A DNA stretch of 64,000 nt. Origin: Kingdonia uniflora (taxonomy: Eukaryota; Streptophyta; Magnoliopsida; Ranunculales; Circaeasteraceae). The position numbers were made by a program, and so were the translations under genes. Within the stretch, counting starts at the first letter, position 1. The number at the start of each line of letters is the position of its first letter. Below the pieces are notes generated by a model. The model was not told the origin of the DNA, made no database searches, and was given only the letters and a program-made list of their open reading frames with translations. Shown here one piece after another: positions 22,110 to 32,639 of the stretch. Location: NCBI GenBank assembly GCA_014058105.1, contig JACGCM010002205.1:3472001-3536000 (forward strand), read 5' to 3'.

Positions 22110-23280
22110 TCCTATTGTACAAGCTGGCCAGCATATGGTAATATCGACCTAAGTTGCCAATAGCGCGTTCCCTAGTCTCATCAATCCAATTCAGATTGCA
22201 AGCCAATTTGAACTCATTTTCCTCATTTGTAAACTTATGATCTCTGATGGGATACTAATATTCTGTTGGAATAACGGCTTATGTACCATAGGCAAGGAGG
22301 AAGGTGGTGCAGCTGGTTGATTGAAGTGAAGTTGTCCGGTATGCCCATAATATATGAAGAAGTTCCCGTATCCAGTTTTCTTTTTTCTGCGATTGAAGCC
22401 TTTTCATGAGTCCATCCACTATGGTTTTTTTGGAGATTTTGGCATGGCCATTGCCTTGAGGGCAGTAGGGATTAGATGGTAAGTGGATGATGTTGTGTTT
22501 GCTGAGGAAAGTTACAACTTTTTCACCAACGAGTTGTGGTCCGTAATCGATCTGAACCAGGTGGGGGTATCCAAATCTATTGATGATGTGTTCCCAAATA
22601 AAAGAGATGACCTCTTCCTCTCTAGTTCGACAGAGTGGAACTGCTTCCACCCATTTTGTAAAATAATTTATTGTTACGAGTAAGAATTATCGATTACCTT
22701 GAGTGTTAGGAAATTCCACGATGAGATTGAGAGCCCACCGCTTGAATGGCTAAAACACCTTGCTTACATGTAGTTCGAGTGCAGGGGCATGGATCATATG
22801 TTCATGTCACTGACATGTGCCACATTTGCGTGAGTACTCTTTTGCTTGCTTACTCATTCCCAGCCAGAATACTCCTTGTGTAATTGCTCTATTAGGGAGT
22901 GACCGATCTGGGGCATAGGAGCCACAAGATCTTTCATGTAAATCACTGAGCATTCTATCAACTTTCTTCTTCAAGAGGCATTAAGGTAAGGCCCTGTGAC
23001 TGAACGGCGATATAAAAGACCATTCTCAACTGTGTAACACTTCGAGTTCTCGATCAACTATCTGCGCTCTTTTGGATCTGTTTGGTTGGGTTCTTTGCAT
23101 TTGTTATCGGGATCAAGATAGGCAATAAAGGGCTTTCGTCAATCGTTGTCCACCTCTTTATTGCCACCAGTTTTGCTTGTACATACAGAATGGAGATCAA
23201 TGCTTATGGCTGATATCACTTTGATCTAGATATATCTTGCTTCTATACCCAAGACCCTGGCTAGATAAGCCAAGGTATCG
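22110..23280 (-). pseudogene. Integrase of Tat unit A
   Basis: On the minus strand: remnants of the zinc-binding region near 22990-22780, a core domain with FGYPHLVQIDYGPQ (normally DNGPQF; the Asn is Tyr), then PYCPQGNGHAKISKKTIVDG. In the last block the catalytic Glu of the DDE triad is Lys (unit B also has Lys, AKITNKT). The frame runs on to LLHILWAYRTTSLQS and LLAYGT. Stops separate the pieces. Integrase joins the cDNA to the chromosome; this copy cannot. Confidence 0.75.
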
Positions 23281-23285
23281 GCATG

Positions 23286-23570
23286 TCAATTTTTACCTGG
23301 AGGTAGATAATCGAGAGTTGCTTTTGCAAATCTGCTCATCATTTCGGCAATGAGGGCTGCATACTTGAGCATCTTACCATTCTTCTTGTACTGCCCAGAG
23401 TAATGGTGGATGATGAGTAAAGAATTTGTGTAGACTGAGAGCTCTAGAACACCAAGCTCGAGTGTGAGGTTAAGTCCATGAATTAGAGCTTTGTATTTGT
23501 TGATGTTGTTAGAGACTTCAAAATCTAGGCGGATTGATTTCTTGATTTTATCGTTGGAAGGGGTAATCAA
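23286..23570 (-). pseudogene. Second (archaeal-type) RNase H of Tat unit A
   Basis: The frame reads FEVSNNINKYKALIHGLNL, then LGVLELSVYTNSLLIIHHYS and MLKYAALIAEMMSRF. This matches the additional RNase H (aRNH) that distinguishes Tat elements from other plant gypsy lineages. The expected (S/T)DS is TNS, so one active-site Asp is lost. It sits between the gypsy RNase H and integrase, as in Tat. Confidence 0.72.
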
Positions 23571-24330
23571 TACAATTCCATTTCCTGACCCTGCGGGTCC
23601 TGCTAAACCATCTGCAAGAAGTCTCTACCCTTTCTGTGTAACCCATTCAGCTCGTACGTCAAATGCTTTGGTGGGTGGATCTTCTAAAATTTCTTCTGTA
23701 AGATCAGGATTATGCTCCTCCCAATCAGGATCTTCCACTGGAAAATTTGTGAGAAAATTGGCAACAGCCTGACCTTTTTTAGAATTTCTTTGTTTGAACT
23801 TGATATCATGTTCTCCCAAACTGATTGACCATTGTTGCACTCTTCTTGATTTTTCTTTTTTGGACAAAACTTCTCGGAGTGGGTAGTTTGTCATGACTTT
23901 GACTGAATGAGCTTGGAAATAGTGCTTAAATTTTAATGAAGTATAAACAAGAGTTAGAAGGAGTCTCTCAATTTTTGAATACCTCATTTCCGATGAAGTA
24001 AGGGTTTTGTTGATAAAATAAATTGGCTTTTCAATCTTCTCCTTAAGCTAAATGAGAACCAAGCTGATAGAAGTATTTATAACTTCTAGGTAGATGATCA
24101 GTTCCACATCATCTACCCAGGTACTCATAATGGGAGACTTCCCCAAATAGGTTTTGAGTTCCTGAAAAGCTACCTCGCATTCTGATATCCATTTGATATC
24201 TTTATTGGGTAGACCTTTTCCTCATTTGGTATAACCTCGGAGTAGTAGGAACAGCTAACGACAATGATCTAAAGATTTAGAAATGAATCGGTTGATAGCG
24301 GCGATCTTGTTGGAAAGTTTTTGTACGTCC
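23571..24330 (-). pseudogene. Gypsy RNase H and connection domain of Tat unit A
   Basis: Minus strand 23987-23625 reads LVYTSLKFKHYFQAHSVKV, TNYPLREVLSKKEKSRRVQ and WSISLGEHDIKF, the normal end of the gypsy RNase H/connection region (f..h.i.v.t..pl..il...e..gRl..W). It then gives a linker with EDPDWEEHNPDLTEEI. Unit B has the same block at 36595-36179, more than 70% alike by eye. Confidence 0.75.
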
Positions 24331-25100
24331 TTCGTCATCTTTAGAAATAGCATGTTGAGAAGAGCTCGAATTTGATCTGGATCGGCCTCAATCCCCTTCT
24401 TGCTAAAGAGATGGTCGAGGAATCGTCTTGAATGTACTCCGAAGTGACAATTATTAGGATTGAATTATATCATATAAGATTGTAGAATGTTGAATATTAT
24501 GGTGAAATCTGTGATGCGGTTATTTGACTATATGCTCTTGTACAGAAGATTATCGATGTAGAGTTCAATGATTTTCTCAAGATGTGCTTTGAACATAGTC
24601 ATCATTAACCATTGATAAGTTGTGCCTGCATTCTTTAGTCCATAAGGCATGAATTTGTAGCAGTAAAATCGTCTTTCAGTGATAAAAGTAGTCTTTTCTT
24701 GATCTTCTTCCAAGAGAAGAACCTGATTGTATCCAAAAGAAGTATCAATCATAATAAGGGTTCATGACCTGCTGTGGAATCAAGAATTTGATGGATAATG
24801 GGAAGAGAAAAACTGTCCGTTGGAGTATATTTGTTTACATCGGTAAAATTTATATAAACTCGAACCTTTCCATTCTTCTTTGGAATAGTAACGATGTTGG
24901 AGATCCAATCTAGATACTTGGCTTCTCGAATGATCAACTTGTCGATCTTAATTTTGACTTCGTCTTGAAGACGAGGTGAGAGTCATCACTATTTCTATTT
25001 GACTGTCGTGGTATTGATGTTAATGGCCAATCGATGGCATGTCTTGGACGGATCGACCCCAGGCATCTCTTTGAAAGTCCACACAAAGATGTCTCGATTC
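24331..25100 (-). pseudogene. Reverse transcriptase of Tat unit A
   Basis: The minus strand gives PGVDPSKTCHRLAININ near 25050, then SNIVTIPKKNGKVRVYINF, SFGYNQVLLLEEDQEKTTF, FMPYGLKNAGTTYQWLM and ELYIDNLLYKS. The catalytic YxDD box reads YIDN, so one metal-binding Asp is lost. Stops and a frameshift near 24750 divide it. Unit B keeps YIDD. Confidence 0.82.
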
Positions 25101-25660
25101 GTTCATAAGAAGTGAATGAGAGCATCATTTTTATGTTGGGCCAGCTTGATACCGATTAAAGTACCTCGGCTAGGTTTATTAATGTCGATATATCCAGTAG
25201 GCTCCTCTGTTATAGGCAGATCATCAATGTGACCAGCTTTATGTATTGGCCATGCAGTGTATCTGCCTGAGTTATCTAGAATGGCAGAGACATTATTCTC
25301 GCAAGCTCAAGAAAGCTTTTGACTGCCTTTCATTTCATAAATACCATCATTGTGTTTAAAGCGAAGTTCTTGATGATAAGTGGAAGCAATTGCTTCCATG
25401 TAATAAATCCAGCAGTGGCCCATAATCCAAAGATAACAAGATTTAGCGTTGATGATTTAGAATACGACGTCGATTGTGGCTGGTCTAACGGTGATAGGTA
25501 AGATGATCTTGTCTTCCCGTTCTTCTTTGGAACCATTAAATCTATTGATTTTGATGTCGTTTGAAATGACTTGATCTGCCAACCCCATCTAGTCGATCGT
25601 GTTAAATACCGCTTCCAGTATCGATCATCATTGCATGCATGACAAACTTCTTCATTTTGA
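25101..25660 (-). pseudogene. Aspartic protease region of Tat unit A
   Basis: On the minus strand KFVMHAMMIDTGSGI at about 25650-25605 carries the retroviral-type protease active site DTGSG. Downstream at 25440-25330 come GLWATAGFITWKQLLP and NTMMVFMK, matching the block before RT in unit B. The frame is broken. Confidence 0.65.
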
Positions 25661-25920
25661 GCATTATTACTAATTCATCATGATGAAGAAATTATATGAC
25701 TGATGACATAATCTTCAAGGGAAATCTTAAGCCAGGGATTGCTCGACTCAAGATGAAGCTTAGCTTCTTTATCTTGAGGTGTGAGATCGCAACATTATGA
25801 TAATCCCATGTGCCTGAATCTACAAGAGTTGTTGATCTGATGAACCTCGATTATGTTATTATGGCACATATGGTACAGATGTTTCCCCTTAGCTTGATCT
25901 TCGACCTAGACTACGTCGAT

Positions 25921-27130
25921 CTATGTCGTGTAGCTTCCATTCTTGTATGATTCCAGATCGACAATGTATTCGTACATCCGCCCATCTTTGAAAATAAATT
26001 CCAGCAACCTCTGCAAAGCATAGCAGTTGTCAGAAACATGATAATTTACCTTATGATGCATGCAGTACGGGCGGCCTTCGATTGGATCCAAAGGTTGAGC
26101 TAGACGATATAGCTTATCCTTAATTAGAATTGAAAAAATTGCAGAGATTCGGACATTCATCTTGGGGAGGACCGGTTTGGGTAATGTACTGCCTTTCCAA
26201 GGTTTGCTAGTGTTGGCCTTGGAACACTTTTGATCACCCTGATATACATTCAGTTCATTATTTCGTTCAGTAGTTGGACCTTTAGTGGTTAGGACAAATT
26301 CAGTTGATTTATGCCTTTCGATCATCATCCTTTCCAGGCTGACATACCTATTGACTTTGGTGATAATATCCTTCAAGGTCGTAGATTTACTAAAGAAGAG
26401 ATACTCTTTGGCCTTGCAGTCGAGCTGGAGTGCGTTGGTAAAAGCAGTAATAATTATTTTCTGATCAAGATTATCTACTTTACGTACGAGTTCCAAAAAC
26501 TTCTTTGCAAAGGGCTCAAGCTTCTCCCCTTGTGACTATTTAAGACTAATAAGATAATATAAATTTTCCTCCTTGTCTTTGTTGTGAGCATACGTCTTGA
26601 TGAATTGCTTTGGTAGCTGATCGAATGTGATGATAGAATCTTCAGGTAGAGAATGGAACCACTAGAACGGGCGGCAGAGAATGTGGCTGATATTGAAGTA
26701 CAATCCCAATGAATCACGATATTCTTGAATGTACTCCTTTGAATCGGTGCCCTTGTATTTATGTATCTTTAGAGTATAGAAACCTTTTGATACTTTCATA
26801 TCTAATAACTCTTTGGCAATCACACTTCCCTGTAACTTGTTAAGATCATTTTTACTACTTAGAGTTTGAGTTTTAATTAACTCCTTGATTCACTAATCCA
26901 TATGCTCTTGTGTGACGTATTGACGTGTAGCTTGAGTGGTTTGGCGAGGTGGTTAAGGATTATGAGTGTCGGTGCCCTCACTCAAGCGATCATGTGCTGG
27001 AATCCGAGGTTGAGGTCGTTCTTCTTCCTCTTGACGTTTAGAAGGTCAGAGTCCTTTGCTGATATCATACTGAACTACACCACCCAAATGAATGGAAGGT
27101 TGAGGTTTGTGCTTGTAATGGCCTAATTCC
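25921..27130 (-). pseudogene. Gag of Tat unit A
   Basis: The minus strand from about 27130 contains a leader (RIPAHDRLSEGTDTHNP; RQTTQATRQYVTQEHMD). The capsid-like region follows (KGTDSKEYIQEYRDSLGLY; DNLDQKIIITAFTNALQ), then DPIEGRPYCMHHKVNYHVSD with Cys/His spacing like the Tat gag C-terminus. Stops occur at 26895 and near 26650. The first exon starts close to the primer site at 27150. Confidence 0.72.
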
Positions 27131-27149
27131 GAAAGCTCGAAGTGGTTTA

Positions 27150-27168
27150 GAATTAGCTCTTACACCAA
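27150..27168 (-). other. Primer-binding-site-like sequence of unit A
   Basis: On the minus strand TGGTGTAAGAGCTAATTC directly follows the LTR end (...GGTACA). It is identical to the sequence at 1-18. It starts with the TGG that pairs with a tRNA CCA end; the tRNA is not identified. Confidence 0.55.
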
Positions 27169-27731
27169 TGTACCTGTAACAAAAGTCTAATAGAAAGCAA
27201 GAAATGACACAAGTTTTTAGCGTGGAAAACCTATGAATAGGAAAAAAAAACCACGACCTCGAGCTGAGGATTTTTGTAAAAATGACATTTATTGCTTGAG
27301 GCTGATATCTTATTACAAGTGATCTTTTGACTTAGAAATGCATGATTTTGTGAATAAGAAGTTGGAAGTGTTGAGAATCTAGAAAATATAGTTTTCTTGG
27401 TGATTTCTTACTTAATTTTCTGGTATTTGTCTCTTCTAGAACTTCATCATTATATAGGCGTTCTCCGCAGTTCTTCATCATGCTGAAGTACGTTTACCAA
27501 ATAATGTAGTTAGTGGCAGTTGACTGAGTAACTGTTGAGTTTGTGAGAGACATGTGGCATTGACTTATTCAGATTTTTCTGTTTGAGCTCGACCCACATC
27601 TTTTATCAGTTCGTAAAGTAGGTGGAAATGTTGACTGGAGGTGTCATGTGGAGAATGTGTGGATCTTTCATGGAGGTAGTTTGAACTGGAGATAGCTCAA
27701 TTTTGGTAAAATTGAGGGGTAGGCCCCTACA
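27169..27731 (-). repeat. Shared Tat LTR between units A and B
   Basis: A 563-bp TG...CA segment homologous to 21-564. It is 5' LTR to unit A (primer site at 27150) and 3' LTR to unit B (polypurine tract at 27732). A minus-strand TATA-like CCTATATAATG lies at about 27450. No second LTR copy or host spacer separates the units. Confidence 0.82.
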
Positions 27732-27745
27732 ATCGCCCCCTCACA
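27732..27745 (-). other. Polypurine tract of unit B
   Basis: The minus strand reads TTGTGAGGGGGCGAT just before the LTR start TGTAGGGGCC, as in unit A. Confidence 0.65.
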
Positions 27746-28069
27746 AGCGAAGTCACGAGTGGCTTTTGTAGAGAAAGAATTTTTGCGTATATGGGTATTC
27801 GGGTTGGAAATTTGAATAATTAAGGAAGTAATGATTGTGTTTGATTGCATGGAAACTACGCGAGCTATGGGGGAGATGTACGTGCATTGAATATTTGATG
27901 GGCCTATTGATGCACGCGACGGTTAGGGTTTGAAGAGTTTCATTTGTATTGAATGATGACGCTTCGAAAAATGTTCTTGTACAATAAATGTAGGGTTAAA
28001 TAAATAGTACATGTACTGAGGTTTATGGTAAAGTACGTTTGTTCTATTGCAATATTCTCTGAAATTGTT

Positions 28070-28570
28070 GAAGATGGTGAAGAACTGTAGAATGGTTCTT
28101 GTGGAGAGAATTGCTTCTAAAATGCAGAGGTTGAAGATAAAGTATTTTGGGGATCAGCCCTTGGAGAATCCTACTCCTGTTCTTGCTCCTCCGATGTATT
28201 AAGGAATGTCAGAAAATGAAGTGGCTGAAGAGAATAAGGAGTTTTACTATAGATGGAGGTTTTACCACGTTGTCTTAACAGGTGAGCAATGTTGGGTTTA
28301 TCTCCATATTTTTACGGAAGACAAAGTTGGGGAGACAGATGTAAGGATGGGCATGACTCTGGGGTAATTGTGCTAATGTCTTGCACTTGAATGGATTATA
28401 AGGTCGGGCCATCATCATCTCTACCAACTCTGCGAGGCTGGAAGTTATAGGAGAGGCGGTGATGTTAGTGAAGGAGGAAGACGGAGAATGGAAGCCTGCT
28501 TCTGATCTTCCATCGCTACTTTACGCTGAGAAGACCATCAGATTGAAGAGTTGGTTCAAGCACTGAGTCT
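28070..28570 (+). pseudogene. Antisense ORF 1 of Tat unit B
   Basis: The frame from 28075 reads MVKNCRMVLVERIASK, LKIKYFGDQPLENPTPV, a stop, then EENKEFYYRWRFYHVVLTGE and EDKVGETDVRMG. It is homologous to the 621-1229 ORF of unit A. Later frames include EELVQALS near 28550. No known domain is seen, and stops show decay. 27745-28070 upstream holds only a short leader with no clear coding. Confidence 0.45.
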
Positions 28571-29320
28571 CCTACTTTTGTAGATTCCATTTAAAGTTTG
28601 TATGGACTTCGACCAAAATCATGGATAGAGGATACTCGTTGTTTCCAATGTTTACTTTGCATCAGGGTAAAAAATTACTGAAGTAGAACGAACTGAAGGA
28701 TTTAATATTTTAGAGTGCCTGAAAGACTTGTTAGCTGTAAAAGTACTTGAAAAACTTATTATCTGTAAAGTACCTGATGTTGAGTATTTGAAAAGACTTG
28801 ATATCAGTAAAAGCACTTGTAATTTGTTTCGAGATGAATAATATTTTATTATCCAAACTCTGTGTTGATATAGAATAGAATAACTTTAGAAATCGAGCTA
28901 TATGATCCAAAGACTTTTGAATATTGTATGAAATAAAATGTATGAGATCAGAAAGTACTTTTTTTGTTATAATCGAACTGTAGAAATTTTCTTGTAAAGT
29001 AAAAATATTTGAGTAAGTATCAAATATGATTCGACCTTTATGCTAAAATTGTGGGGGAGAGAAAATTGTAAGAGTTTCAAAAGAAGAATCGATCTTGGAG
29101 ATGTCATTCAAGAATGCTAGATTTGGAAAGAATAAGCTCGATTTGGAATATAAGAAAATGACTTAGGTCGATAGGAAAAGATATGTTCAAATAACTTTTC
29201 TCAAGATATTAGGGTCTCTGTTACGAAATAATAGGATTATATTACGACTTGCGGGGGATTGGTAGTAAAAATGTATAAATAAGGGGGTAATGAATTCCAA
29301 GTAATGGGAAGGAAATAAGA
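28571..29320. other. AT-rich spacer, unit B
   Basis: Repeats of (t)gaaaga(c/a)ttgttatctgtaaagtac occur at 28715-28810, matching unit A 1535-1625. No gene is seen. Confidence 0.4.
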
Positions 29321-29660
29321 ATGGTTTGAACTCGATTTGAGAGAATTTGTTATGTCGTTAAGGGGTGGTTGGCGATAAAAATAGCTGAAGTGCAGGAGCA
29401 AATTTTTGGATTGTTGGATTATGACGCTAAGTCGCTAGTGAGAGAGGTACAACTAGAAGGTTTAGATAGGATTGGGAAGGAACATGAGTAAGAACGTCAT
29501 TTTTATGAAGAGATGTTCCAAGAAATTATTGTGGATCCAGCAGCTTGAAAAGTTTATGTGAGAGAGCTTGTTGTAGATGAGATTGAATTAGAAGATGTAA
29601 GGATTGCCAGAGGATATTTGATCGGATGTGGTTCCCCAGGTCATCAAAGTTGCTTTATGT
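29321..29660 (+). pseudogene. Antisense ORF 2 of Tat unit B
   Basis: Segments IKIAEVQEQIFGLLDYD, EVQLEGLDRIG and HFYEEMFQEIIVDPAA pair with unit A 2174-2450. The initiating region has MV, a stop, then TRFERI. It is decayed, with unknown function. Confidence 0.42.
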
Positions 29661-29986
29661 GTAATTATATGTGAAGAAAATAAAATAATATAAATAAGAG
29701 TATAATGCAGTATGTAATCATATGAGTATGAATAATTTCAAAGAAGTGGAATGGGAATAAAAGTTAAATAGATCCTCTATTGTTGCGAATACAGTTTGTG
29801 ACTGTTGTGAAAAACGAATTTGAAAATAATTAAAATTTTGTTATTAAAAATTTGTTATGAGAGCTTCAGAAATGACGTCATTGCTGTTATAAGTAGAAGA
29901 AACAAGCATAGAAAAAGTAGGGAGCTTCTGATTTTGTCCCATGTATAAAAGCTGTAAAATCCTGATTGTCAGTAAGCATGAGTCAT

Positions 29987-30395
29987 TATGAGTGTGGTGA
30001 GGTCAGGGGGAGATTTGGAAAAGAGAGATAAAAATATATTAAAATAAAAGGCAAAGGGCCATGATGGGAAAGTGTTTTCACCGAAAAGGTATAAGACATC
30101 TGACATGGATAGTTCAAGGGATGCCCCGGTTCCAAAACCGGGACGGCTCATATGAGGCTCAATAACTGCCAACAGTTAGAGAGAAAAAATACAAATACTG
30201 CTTCATCTTTATCATTCAAATGTTTCTCAACTTCTGAAAACTTGAAAAGTAGTGAGAGAGGAAGGATGAAGAAAGGCAAAAATAGCAGAGAAACTCGTAA
30301 GGAGTTAATCGAAAGTTATCAACAGTCAAAGTATGAGAGAGTTGTTGAGACTGAGTTACAAAGGTGGTTATGCAGCAGCGTTGGGAGGGAATGAT
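29987..30395 (+). pseudogene. Antisense ORF 3 of Tat unit B
   Basis: Homologous to unit A 2787-3140: MSVVRSGGDLEKRDKNILK, GKVFSPKRYKTSDM, NNCQQLERKNTNTASS and STSENLKSSERGR. A frameshift lies near 30150. Lys/Ser-rich. Confidence 0.45.
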
Positions 30396-30668
30396 TTGGC
30401 GCTACCACAGATTCGCATTCTATATAAAAGGTTAGTAGAGGATTTGTGTTGTACGTATGTGTTTTTTGAAGATCATACTCTGTATTTAAGGAAATCTAAA
30501 AATTACTATTTATAGTAATCTATGAAATCCCGTGTGGTATATGATGTATGAAAGATATTTGCTTGCGAATGATGTATATGCAAAAGATAATGATAGATAC
30601 CTGGACCTGTATGTAGGTTAATCGCGAGGAGAGTTTGTGTAGGATAAAAATCATTTTTTGTAGTTGAT

Positions 30669-31271
30669 ATGGTGAGTTCCCCTATAAATAAGGCATCGAC
30701 CTCTGGTCGGTCGGCTGAGTCTGAGATTGAAATCTCTGAAAGTGAGGAAGAAGTACGTGTTGATCAATTTCCAGATTTTCCTAAAAGATTGGAATCCTAT
30801 CATCCTCGCACGGATGTATTCAAAGAGTTTTGCAAAGCCAAGGCTTCTTTAGGAGCTTGATGGGGTAAATATATAGAATACGCTGGTAGGCAATTTAGGG
30901 GTTATACTATAGCAACAGGAGAGGAATATTTTTATTTGTTGGCTGATCTGGCAAAGGAGAAAAGGGATAAGGGTATAGATAAATTGATCTCTTTAAAGTA
31001 TTTCGACAAGAATATTCAGAGTTAACTTTCAGAGGTTTTTTATATTTACCTATCTCAATTGGAGTATGGGCTGAGTCTTCCCCTTAGCAATCTGGCAAAA
31101 GGGATTATGAATCTCATCAAGGCATGTCCCGTTCAGATGAATGGGAACATGTGGGAAGTGATAAGTGCTTGTGAACCTCTGAATATACGATGGGAAGGAG
31201 ATGGGAGAAGGAGGAGGATATCTTCTGAGGATGTTTTGCAGTTTTATGGGGAAAAACTATTCTACAAGTAG
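30669..31271 (+). pseudogene. Transposase_28-like domain, antisense gene of Tat unit B
   Basis: Starts MVSSPINKASTSGRSAESE with an acidic N-terminus, then FPDFPKRLESYHPRTDVF. After a stop at 30858 the frame continues through IEYAGRQFRGYTIATGEEYF and LADLAKEKRDKGIDKL. After a second stop near 31023 it reads LSQLEYGLSLPLSNLAKGIM, ACPVQMNGNMWEVISACEPL and RISSEDVLQFYGEK. This is the family called 'putative gypsy type transposon' (Transposase_28). It is the better preserved copy, broken only by in-frame stops. The role of such antisense genes in Tat elements is unknown. Confidence 0.62.
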
Positions 31272-31509
31272 AAGGGCATATTTCTTTGCGAGCTCAACTC
31301 GGCCTCACTTCTTCGATCTGAACTCAGTAGGTCAACCATGGAATGATAATATGATATAAGAAATGTGATTGCCTTCAGAGAGATGATGAAGAACCCATAG
31401 AACTTCTCTTTAGGACTGTAAAATAAAGTGAGTATAACCATGTATAATATATAAGATTATTAGATGAAATTATATGATACTTTGCTGATGATAATTTTTT
31501 ATGAATGAC

Positions 31510-32530
31510 AGCTCCCAAATCTCAGGTGGTGAGGAAAGAGTCGCTGTTAGATATAGTTGCTCAAGAAGAGACAGAGCTCGAGACTATCTTGGAAGAGTTT
31601 GGCATTAGCAGGAATAAGCGTGTTAACAGTCGAGCCGAAAAAGTTTAAAAAACTCAGTCGACGAGGCTAATGACTAGTGCTAACGGCAGCAAAAAGAAGG
31701 GAATTGATGGGGAAAGTGAGCCAACTTGCCTAAGCCCCCAAGAGTGGACTGCACAGGGTTATCTGAGTCTACTACGTCGAGCAAATTAGCTCGAACGTTT
31801 CCCAAGAAGCAAATACCGAAGCGTCCTTCAACCTCTGGAACCATGGGAAGTAGTAAGGCCGTGAAAAAGAGAAGGGTTGAACCTTCTGACATGTCAGGGA
31901 TGAAGATCGCAGAAGATCAACATATGGTAGAGGACGATTTGAAAAAGGAAGAGGAAAAAGCCAGGTTGGCAGCTCTTCAAGGGGAGGAAGAAATGAGCAA
32001 AATGGTAGGTTCATATGTTTGAATATGTATTGTAATGACTTTTGTATTATGATTCGAGCAAATCAATGAGGCTGATTTATTTGTTTTTGTAGGCTGCTCG
32101 CCTGATGAAGGGAATATGCCTCAGGATCGAAGAGGAGAGAGCTGAGATAAAGCGGAAGAAGGTCAAGCTCGAAAGGAACGTAGCTCGATTAAAAACTGAT
32201 CTGCTCAAGGAGTGAAAACGGATGGAGGCTCTGAAGGCTTCGCAAGTGGTAGAGATCAACAATCTATATACGGAACCGAGAGTAAATTTGGAAGAGGCGG
32301 TAGCTGAGCATGACAGACTCGGGCGCCACCTTATGTCAAAAGGATATTCCAAGGATGAGGTGGATGCCATAAAGGCAGACACCTATGTGAAGTAAGAAGA
32401 AGATGAAGAGATTGAAGATGTTGTTGTTAGCGTTGTGGACAGCCTGGACGGTGTCTCTCCTCAAACGGTGAGAGACAACCAAGGGGATGATAATGAGCGT
32501 CCAGAAGGGAAAACTAAGAAGGTAGAGTAG
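31510..32530 (+). pseudogene. Antisense gene of unit B, charged and coiled-coil segment 1
   Basis: Open pieces 31510-31645, 31726-32022 and 32095-32530. The first two include LLDIVAQEETELETILEEFG and VEDDLKKEEEKARLAALQGE. The third reads LMKGICLRIEEERAEIKRKK and RLGRHLMSKGYSKDEVDA. Intron-like gaps carry gtaggttc at 32004 and tttgtag at 32092, and unit A has the same edges. Acidic C-terminal stretches resemble the 5175-5378 block of unit A. Stops at 31646 and 32214 break it. Confidence 0.5.
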
Positions 32531-32639
32531 TGCGATGGTTTGGTGATTATATGAATATTTTGAAATGCTTGTAAACTAATTGGATTATTTTTTTGTTGGA
32601 TAGAATTTTGTAGGCTAAGTTGCTTTTGTAAACCTTGTT

